In this document: positions 25,970 through 33,800 of the stretch, piece after piece | Layout of the letters: each line of letters opens with the position of its first letter | Position numbering within the stretch: the first letter of the stretch is position 1 | Assembly (NCBI RefSeq): GCF_002245215.1 | Contig: NZ_NPMR01000002.1 | Coordinates: forward strand, 1 to 64,000 | Reading direction: 5' to 3' | Length of the DNA: 64,000 nucleotides | DNA from: Microbacterium sp. Yaish 1 | GTDB taxonomy: Bacteria; Actinomycetota; Actinomycetes; Actinomycetales; Microbacteriaceae | The notes under the pieces: model-generated | What the model saw: only the letters and a program-made list of their open reading frames with translations | The model's database searches: none | Told to the model about the DNA's origin: nothing | Translations under genes and position numbers: made by a program

Positions 25970-28474
25970 TTATCGATCCCGCAGGCCGCGCGGCAGCCGT
26001 TGCGCTCGGCCGATGCGCCGCTGCGGTCGCACCAGCGAGCGAAGCGACACCCGCGCACGGAGCCGGGCCCAGAAGCCCAGCCCCTCGTCGAGCCGTGAGC
26101 GCTCGGATTCGACGATGCGCCAGAAGCGATCCGCGTCGTCCTCGTCGGGCGGTGCGACGTCGAACACCGACCGGTCGGCGAGCGTCGCCAGTTCGGTCGC
26201 CCCGGCCGATCCGCCGTACGCTGCCACGAGCTCCTGCCGTGTCAGCGAGCCGGGCCCGGGGAGCCCGTGGTCCACCGCGGAATCGACGAACTCCTGCCAG
26301 CCGCCGGTGAACCGCTCCACCGGGTCGGTGCTGGCGCGGCGGCCGCGGCGCCGCACGAGCTTGACCAGCACGATGAGAGCGAAGGGCCCGACCAGCAGAA
26401 GCAGCACGAGGAGCGAGATCCCGCCGACCCGAAGAGCCGTCCACAGCGCGGTGAGGTCCCGCGAGGTCGCCGTGTCGTCGCTGGGGCTGCGGCCGCCGTC
26501 GCTGGGGTTCGCGTCGGCGGGCTGAACCGTCTCGGCCTGTTCCTGCCGCACATCGGTCGGGATCTTCGGATCCTGCCGCTGCTGCGTGTCGGGGGAGGGG
26601 AACACCGCGTGCTGGGGCGTGACGTCGACGGCGACCCAGTCGGGACCGAGACCGCGCACCTCGAGCCACGCGGAGATGTCTCCGGCCGTGCAGAGCCCGT
26701 CATCGCAGGTCGCGAGCGTCTCGTCGGTCGACTGCAGCCGCGTGCCCACGACGATCCGGGTGTCGAAGCCGAGCCGGTCGGCGATCATCATCGCGGCCAC
26801 GGCGAACTGCTCATCGTCGCCGATGGCCGCGACCAGTGCCGCGTCGTCGTCACCACCGACCTCGTCCTCGCGAGCCAGAAGGTCTGCGAAGAGCTGGTCG
26901 ATGCGGTCGGTGGAGTGGCCCGCCCGGCTCGGCTGGAACGCGTAGTCGCCCAGGTCGGTGGTCCACGCCGGCGGTGCCGCCGCGTCGATCGTGAGGGCGT
27001 GACTGAGGAATCCGCGTGCGCGGAGCAGGTCGATGAGGTGCTCCAGTCCCGCCCCGCCGGAGCCGTTCGCGTGCTCGTCCACCCACCGCACGAGGCTCTC
27101 GGGCACGACGTCGTCACCGAGCGTGGGAGTGGCCCGTGCGGGCTCCAGCGAACCGAGGGCGGGAACGGCCTCGGGATGAGCGGTGCCCTGCCGGTACTCG
27201 GCGCCGGGCTGCAGGCCCGGGTCGGACAGCTGCACACCCGCCGACGTCTCGGCGTTGTAGTAGAAGCCGTCGGCCAGGGTCGCGGCATCCGCGCCGTCGA
27301 AGTCGACGGAGGTGACGGCGCCGACCGTCGGCATCCAGACGCCGTCCCAGCCCTCGATCGCGATGCGCGCGGATCCCGTGACCGATCCGGCGCCGGCGGG
27401 GAGCGCCGAGGGGACCCGGGTGAAGGACGAGCGCGGGTCACCGGCGGGCGCGGCAGGGTCGACGACCCGCGCGACCCTGCCGTCGTAGAACGGCAGCGTC
27501 GCGAGCCTCACGCGGTCGACGCCCTCGGGCGCCGTGACGCGGAACATCGGCTGGTCGAAGCGATCGTCGGAGAACCAGGTGCGGTACTGCCCGAGCGGGC
27601 TCAGCTCGGCGGCGAGCTCGAGACGCGGGTCGACGTCGGCCCGCAGCACGTCGCGCGGCGTCCCCGCGAGCGCCCACGGCGCGACGATCGTCGCGCCGAC
27701 CAGGCCGACCGCGACCATCCCCGCGGCGGTGGCGATCCGCCCGGCGAGCCCGCGGATCGGCCGGCTGCCGCTTCGGACGCCGGTCGCGGCCGTCGCCGTC
27801 GCGATCGCGCGCCGCCGGTCTGCCGTGGTGCGCCACACGATCGCGACGAGCGCCGCCACCAGAGCTGCCATCCCCACGAGCGCTTCCCGGTCGAGCGTCA
27901 CCGGCCCGACGGTCGGGCCGGGCATCGGCGCCGTGGATCCGAACGCGACGCCGAACACCGCGGGGACGAGCGCCGTCACCACGGCGAGCGGCCACCATCG
28001 TCCGCCGCGCCACGCGACCGACAGTGCGAGCACCGTGGCCCCGAGGAAGACCAGCAGCGCGGGCGCGAGCGTGGCCTGATAGCTGCCGAGCGGCAGCTCG
28101 AGGGTCAAGAGGTCCTTCCACCCGGTGACCGGTGCCGTCACGACGCCCCTCAGACCCTGCAGCGCCTGCGGGAGCGAGCCGAGCGACCCGGGGGCCGCGA
28201 GCGGGAGACCCAGGACGATGTACGTCGCGATCGCGACGAGCGCGATCCACCAGCCGTTCAGGCGCCAGCGCAGTCCGGCCGCCGCGATGGCCGTCCCCGC
28301 GATCAGCGCCGCGGCGACGACGACGACGAAAGCCGTACTGCGGTAGATCGGCCACGCTGCGAACGCGCCCACGGCGAGCACGAGCAACAGCACGAGGGCC
28401 TGCAGGACGAGGAAGCGCCACGCGATCCGGGAGGTGCGTCGAGCGCGCAGGTCGCGCCGTGCGGGGGCGCTCAC
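25970..28474 (-). CDS. Transglutaminase-like (DUF3488/DUF4129) membrane protein, triad degenerate
   Basis: An 834-residue protein. About six N-terminal helices (residues 20-265) match the DUF3488 type of the MoxR/DUF58 neighbourhood. A large extracytoplasmic part carries a transglutaminase-like domain, then a helix (683-705) and a cytoplasmic tail. In the transglutaminase core the usual G-x-C-E-Q-F-A reads GDDEQFA (Asp554 for Cys), and the usual HAW reads SAW (Ser601 for His). Only the aspartate of WVAVDVTP (617) remains. The protein is thus probably not an active transglutaminase or peptidase, and may bind or scaffold. Its GTG overlaps the DUF58 stop (GTGA, 28471-28474). Confidence 0.87.
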   Translation of the reverse strand: MSAPARRDLRARRTSRIAWRFLVLQALVLLLVLAVGAFAAWPIYRSTAFVVVVAAALIAGTAIAAAGLRWRLNGWWIALVAIATYIVLGLPLAAPGSLGSLPQALQGLRGVVTAPVTGWKDLLTLELPLGSYQATLAPALLVFLGATVLALSVAWRGGRWWPLAVVTALVPAVFGVAFGSTAPMPGPTVGPVTLDREALVGMAALVAALVAIVWRTTADRRRAIATATAATGVRSGSRPIRGLAGRIATAAGMVAVGLVGATIVAPWALAGTPRDVLRADVDPRLELAAELSPLGQYRTWFSDDRFDQPMFRVTAPEGVDRVRLATLPFYDGRVARVVDPAAPAGDPRSSFTRVPSALPAGAGSVTGSARIAIEGWDGVWMPTVGAVTSVDFDGADAATLADGFYYNAETSAGVQLSDPGLQPGAEYRQGTAHPEAVPALGSLEPARATPTLGDDVVPESLVRWVDEHANGSGGAGLEHLIDLLRARGFLSHALTIDAAAPPAWTTDLGDYAFQPSRAGHSTDRIDQLFADLLAREDEVGGDDDAALVAAIGDDEQFAVAAMMIADRLGFDTRIVVGTRLQSTDETLATCDDGLCTAGDISAWLEVRGLGPDWVAVDVTPQHAVFPSPDTQQRQDPKIPTDVRQEQAETVQPADANPSDGGRSPSDDTATSRDLTALWTALRVGGISLLVLLLLVGPFALIVLVKLVRRRGRRASTDPVERFTGGWQEFVDSAVDHGLPGPGSLTRQELVAAYGGSAGATELATLADRSVFDVAPPDEDDADRFWRIVESERSRLDEGLGFWARLRARVSLRSLVRPQRRIGRAQRLPRGLRDR

Positions 28475-29826
28475 GACTGCGCCGCCCGCGACAGCAGCTG
28501 GCGGAGGTCGTCCAGCAGTCCGATCGAGAGCACCGACATGCCCCCGAGCGTGCGGAAGCCGGGCTCGGCCTCGAGCGAGCAGGTCACCGCGATGACGCCG
28601 ACGTCGGCGGGGAAGGCGAGAGCCGCGGACTGCAGCTGGGCAGCGGTGAGCGCTGAGCCGCAGACGAGGAACCCGATCGAGACGTCGGGGTGGCTCTCCG
28701 CGGCGAGCGACGCGGCATCGCGCAGCGGGCTGACATGCTCGATGCGGTCGAGGCCGGCGAGGTCGTCGAGCAGCGTGCGGGTCGTGATCGTCGTGAGCTC
28801 GCGGATGGTGCGGATGCGGCGGCGGGCGAACTCCGGCACCTCTCCGCCGACCACGACGTCGACGTCGCGGCCATCGCGGATGCCGCGGATGCCGAGCGAG
28901 GCTGCGGCGCTGACGGCGAGCTCGAACTCGTCGTCGGAGGCGTACTCGTCGTCACCGACCGCGAGGGCGATGACCATGCGGCTGCGCCGCGTCTCCTCGT
29001 ACTGCCGCACCATGAGGGTGCCGGTCTTCGCGGTCGACTTCCAGTGGATCTGGCGCTGCGAGTCGCCGGCGACGTAGGGGCGGATCGCGTGGAAGGAGAA
29101 GTCGGCATCGACGACCGTGCGCGACGCGCTGCCCTCGAGATCGCGGATGTAACCGGTCGTCGTGCTGCGGAGCGCCGTGGTGACGGGATGGATGTAGAGC
29201 GTGTGCACGTCGTCCCACGTGCCCTCGCGCTTGAGGATGCCGAGGGGGTCGCCGCGCACGGTGCGAGCGGGGCCCACCGTGATGATGCCGCGCCGGTGGG
29301 TGGGCACCACGACCTGTTCGGTGTGGGTGTGGCCGTGGCGCAGCAGGGGAACGTGCACGTCGACGATGCCGTCTCCCACGGGCACGTCGATGCGGCCGGG
29401 GAGGGCGGGCGCCGCGCCGACGTTGGTCACGACGAGCGTTCCTTCCACCTGCGTGCCGGCGACGACCCGGTCGTGCTCGAGACGCAGGTCGACCTGGTAG
29501 GCGCGGGCGCTGAAGAGGAAGGGCACCGACAGCACGAGGAGCACGAGGGCGACGACGCCGGCGGCGGTGAACTCCATGAGACCGAGGGGCAGGCCGATGC
29601 CGAGCCCGAGGGCAGCGGTGACCACCATCAGCCACCCGGCGACCGTGACCGTCTCGGCGACCCATCGCGCCGTCGCCGTGGCGGCCCGCCGCAGACGTCG
29701 CCACGACTGCACGCCGCGCACCGCGAGCACGGTCGTGCGGCCGGTCGTCCCGAACCGCGTGCGCGCGAAACCCGTGCCCTCCGAGACGGAGGTACGGGTC
29801 AGGCGGGACTCGGTGTCGAAGCTCAC
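28471..29826 (-). CDS. DUF58 domain-containing protein
   Basis: A 451-residue membrane-associated protein. Two hydrophobic segments lie near residues 60-115 (WLMVVTAALGLGIGLPLGLM and VVALVLLVLSVPFLFSA). The DUF58 signature FHAIRPYVAGDSQRQIHWKS, then TAKTGTLMVRQYEETR, follows. DUF58 proteins have a von Willebrand A-like fold and almost always sit next to a MoxR ATPase, with which they are thought to work in assembling or activating other proteins. Its GTG start overlaps the MoxR stop (GTGA, 29823-29826), so the pair is coupled here. Confidence 0.92.
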   Translation of the reverse strand: MSFDTESRLTRTSVSEGTGFARTRFGTTGRTTVLAVRGVQSWRRLRRAATATARWVAETVTVAGWLMVVTAALGLGIGLPLGLMEFTAAGVVALVLLVLSVPFLFSARAYQVDLRLEHDRVVAGTQVEGTLVVTNVGAAPALPGRIDVPVGDGIVDVHVPLLRHGHTHTEQVVVPTHRRGIITVGPARTVRGDPLGILKREGTWDDVHTLYIHPVTTALRSTTTGYIRDLEGSASRTVVDADFSFHAIRPYVAGDSQRQIHWKSTAKTGTLMVRQYEETRRSRMVIALAVGDDEYASDDEFELAVSAAASLGIRGIRDGRDVDVVVGGEVPEFARRRIRTIRELTTITTRTLLDDLAGLDRIEHVSPLRDAASLAAESHPDVSIGFLVCGSALTAAQLQSAALAFPADVGVIAVTCSLEAEPGFRTLGGMSVLSIGLLDDLRQLLSRAAQS

Positions 29827-30788
29827 ACGGTCTCTCTCTGGCTGGGCGGCACCGTGTCGAGCAGAACCTGCCCGATGACCGCCCCGGCCGTCACGCCGTC
29901 GAACTCCGCCTCGGGGTCGAGGATCAGACGGTGCGCGAGCACCGGCTCGGCGAGGGCCTTCACATCGTCGGGCGTGACGTAGCTCCGGCCGTGCGCGATG
30001 GCCCAGGTCTTCGCGGCCTTCGTCAGCGCGATCGCCCCGCGGACGCTCACCCCGAGTCGCACCTCGGTCGCCAGCCGCGTCGCCTCGATGAGGCGGGCGA
30101 TGTAGTCGAGGACGAGGGCGTCGAGGTAGACCCCGCGTGCGATGTCGGCCATGCTCACCACGCCCTGGGGCGTGATGACGGGGGAGACCTCGCGGCGCGT
30201 CTCGGCGGCACCCTCGAGGATGCGCACCGTCGCGGCGTGATCGGGGTAGCCGAGCGTCGTCTTCATCAGGAAGCGGTCGAGCTGCGCTTCGGGCAGACGG
30301 TAGGTGCCCGCCTGCTCGACGGGGTTCTGCGTCGCGACGACGAGGAAGGGCACGCCCACGCGGCGGCTCACCCCGTCGACCGTGACCTGGCCCTCCTCCA
30401 TGACCTCCAGCAGCGCGGACTGCGTCTTCGGGGAGGCGCGGTTGATCTCGTCGGCGAGGACGACGTTGGCGAAGATCGGGCCCTGATGGAACTCGAACTC
30501 GCCGCGGCTCTGGTCGTAGACCGTGATGCCGGTGACGTCGCCCGGGAGCAGATCAGGCGTGAACTGGATGCGGCTGCTCGTGCCCTGCACGGTCTGCCCC
30601 ATCGCGCGGGCGAGCGACGTCTTGCCGGTTCCCGGGTAGTCCTCGAGCAGGAGGTGACCTTCGGAGACCATCGCGGTGAAGGCGAGCTCGATGACGTGGC
30701 GCTTGCCGAGGACGACCTTCTCGACGTTGTCGACGAGCGTCGCGAACGTCTCCTGGAACCAGGTGGTCTGCTCCGGTGTGATGCTCAT
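29823..30788 (-). CDS. MoxR family AAA+ ATPase
   Basis: A 321-residue AAA+ ATPase of the MoxR branch. Walker A is EDYPGTGKTSLARAMG, Walker B VVLADEINRASPKTQ, sensor 1 VVATQNPVEQAGTYRLPEAQ and the family motif LDRFLMKTTLGYP. MoxR proteins act as chaperones that activate partner complexes, usually with a vWA-type protein such as the DUF58 gene that follows. The ATG at 30788 is preferred because GAGAGGA precedes it. An in-frame ATG at 30809 would add seven residues and start 10 bases after the stop of the giant upstream gene; either is possible. Confidence 0.93.
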   Translation of the reverse strand: MSITPEQTTWFQETFATLVDNVEKVVLGKRHVIELAFTAMVSEGHLLLEDYPGTGKTSLARAMGQTVQGTSSRIQFTPDLLPGDVTGITVYDQSRGEFEFHQGPIFANVVLADEINRASPKTQSALLEVMEEGQVTVDGVSRRVGVPFLVVATQNPVEQAGTYRLPEAQLDRFLMKTTLGYPDHAATVRILEGAAETRREVSPVITPQGVVSMADIARGVYLDALVLDYIARLIEATRLATEVRLGVSVRGAIALTKAAKTWAIAHGRSYVTPDDVKALAEPVLAHRLILDPEAEFDGVTAGAVIGQVLLDTVPPSQRETV

Positions 30789-30818
30789 GGGGTCCTCTCG
30801 GTTCGCCATCCGGCGGGG

Positions 30819-33800
30819 TCAGGGGTTCGTGGGTTCGGCCGGCTGGCTCGGCTCAGACGACGGCGGCGCGTCGCATGTCACCGTCACCGTGAACGGGCGG
30901 AGCGGTTGAAGACGGCCGGTCCAGGTCACGGTGTACTCGACCGAGGAGATCGCACCGGCCGTCCCCGAGATCTGCGAACCGATGTCGTATGTCAGCTGAC
31001 GGTCCCATCCGGGGTTCCATCGAGGCGCAGCCTGGTCGGATTGGACACACGTCGGCAGGTTCTGGATCGCGACCGAGACGGGGCTCGATGCACTTCCGGA
31101 GGCGGGCGAGATGGCGATGGGGTCGGAGCAGTTGCTGTCGAAACCGAGGAAGCTGTCGCACCACTTCGCCGTCCACTGATCGTCGGGACGGTTGTACTCC
31201 GGCGAGAACGAGTCGCGCCGGTTGCCGTTGACGAAGTAGACGAGGCGGGCGTCCTCGAACGGCTTCGCGCCGGGATCGCTGTGCGTTCCCTCGAGCGCGT
31301 AGGTGAAGCCGCTCTGGGCGTTTCCGCTCGGCGTCGACGACACCCGGAACGTCATTCCGGCGGGCGCCTCGACGTTGCCGACCGGGCGTGCCGAGATCTC
31401 GGCGCCGGTGACGCCGAAGCCCCGCTTGCCGTTGAACGTGTGCTCGGCGCACGCCCAGACCGTCTTGCGCTTGAACGCCTGCGCCTCGAACTGCTGGCTC
31501 GTCGCCGACCCGGTGGGAACGCAGGCCTCGGCCGACACGTCGCTGAACCCGATGAGGGTCTGCGTGCCGTCCCCGTTGGGGGTGACCGACGCGGTCACGC
31601 GCATCGAGTTCGAGGTGTTGGTCTCCGACAGGGTCAGGCCCGGGGCGCCGACACCGTGCGCCGTGACGGCACGCGACTGTCCTTCGCTCGAGCCCGCCGC
31701 GATCGGCGGCAGGTCGAACGTCGTCAGCGGCGTCGCGGTGAGCGTGGTCGCCGAGTTCGATCCGACGTCGTAGTTGGTGAAGGTCGCGGTGCCGCCGACG
31801 ACAGGACGCGTGTCGGATCCGGCGCGCCCGCCCGTCAGACGGACGCTGCCGGTGGTGGCATCCAGTCCGGTCACGGTGATGGTCGCGCGGCCCCCGTCGC
31901 GTCCGTTGGGCGTCGGCTCGAACGACGATCCGGCGGGCTGCGCCGGCGGGCGGTAGGCCCACGCCTGGGTGCGCACGGTCGAGCGCGACTCGCCGACGGA
32001 GCTGTAGGCCCGCGCCTCGTACGTGATCTTCTCGCCGACGGGGGCGGAGATCGGGGAGCACGACCCGGATGCCGGGCAGGTGGCGACCTCGCGGCCGCCC
32101 GCGGTGATCCGGTAGCCCTGGACAGCGGGATAGGAGCCGCCGTCGGAGCTCACGCGCAGGCTCACCGAGTCACCGGTGTACGCCGTCCATTCCACGCGGG
32201 CGGGATTGGCCGGAAGGCCCTGCAGGTCGAGGATGACCTGCCCGTTGCGGGCACCGCTGGATTGACGCCCCTGCGCGTCCTCGACCGTGAAGCTGCCGGT
32301 GCAATCGGCTGCGCCCGGCGCATCCGCGCTCCACGTCGCCCGCACGGCGGTGTCGCTCGCGCGCGAGAACGACACGCCGGTGCAGTTGCCGGGGCCGCTG
32401 GCGCCCACGAGCCGCAGCGGCGTGCCGGGCAGCGGGTTCACTTCGCCGGCCCCGCCGATCACCTCGATCGTGCACGAGGTCGCGCCGCCGGACTGCGAGC
32501 ACGTCTGCACCGCCGACCCGCCCTTGGGAAGCGTCGAGGGCGCGGGACCGACCGTCAGGAGGAGATTGGCGGGCGCGGCGTCGGAGTGGCTCGGGAGCGA
32601 GATCGCGACCGGTTCCTGACGCCCGGGGCGCGCGGCATCCGCTGCCGTCACCGTCGCGGTGCCGTCCTCGACGGTCACGGTGAACTGGTCGCCGCCGTAC
32701 GAGCCCGCATAGCGGACGGAATCCCAGTCGGCGCGGCCGGCCCACTGGACCATCTGCGCCAGGTCATAGGTCTGCGTCGAGCCCGGGCTGACGGTGAGCG
32801 ACGCGCTGCGCAGGGTCGGCTGCGGGATCTCGGCTTCGATCGTCACCCGGAGCGTCAGGAAGGTGGCGACGTCCTGCGTGCTCAGTCGCGCGGGGACGAT
32901 GCAGCTGTCGGTCCACGGAGCGCCGGCGCCGGCGGAGTACCGGATCGTGGTGCCCGACACGACGCTGCACACGGCTTCGCCGCGAGCGCCGCCCGCGCGG
33001 ATGCCCTCGTCGATGACCAGCGTCGCGCCGCGGGGGACGCGCACGGCATCGGCGAGATCGACCTCGACGCTCTCCTTCTCGCGCACCTGCAGGGGCGGGA
33101 AGCCCTCGCGCAGCGCGAGGCGGACGTCGGCCTCGCCCGGCACGCGGAGGAATCCGTAGGAGGTGACCTCGGTGCCGTCGAACGCGGTGCCGGTGACCTC
33201 GAAGGGGATGAGGCGCGAGCGCTCGGGGAGCTCGCCCGAGATCTTCCAGCCGTCGACGGCGAGATCGGTCGGCTCGCCCCACAGCGAGAGACGGAGGCCC
33301 GAGACGTCGCCGGTGTTCCACGACACCTGTCCGTCGAGCACGTCGATGCCGCGGGGGAAGTCCTCGCGGTTCTCCAGCGTCAGGACGGTGTCGCGCACGA
33401 CCGGGTAGTCGGGCACCGGCTCGCGGACGGTCTTGACGACGATGAGTCCGATGGCGGTGTCGCCCCGCTCGTTGCGGACGGTGTAGGTGTACGAGAAGGT
33501 GCCGAGCACGTCGCCCGCGCGAAGGGTCACGGCGCCGTTCTCGATCGGTCCGATCAGCCCTCGCAGGGTGTCGTACTCGCTCGAGCCCTCCTGCGCGTTC
33601 GGTGCGACGTCGATCAGCTCGAGATCGGTGCCCGCGGGGTCGATGTCGTTGTCGGTGGGGCGCACGACCACGGTGCTCTCAGCGCCGACCTGGACCTGCA
33701 GGTAGTCGCTGTAGGTCACCGGGCTCGGGTCGGTCTGGGTGTCGATGACCCCGACGCGCACGTCCGCCGTCCCGGTGGCGCCGCTGGGGTCGCGCACCGC

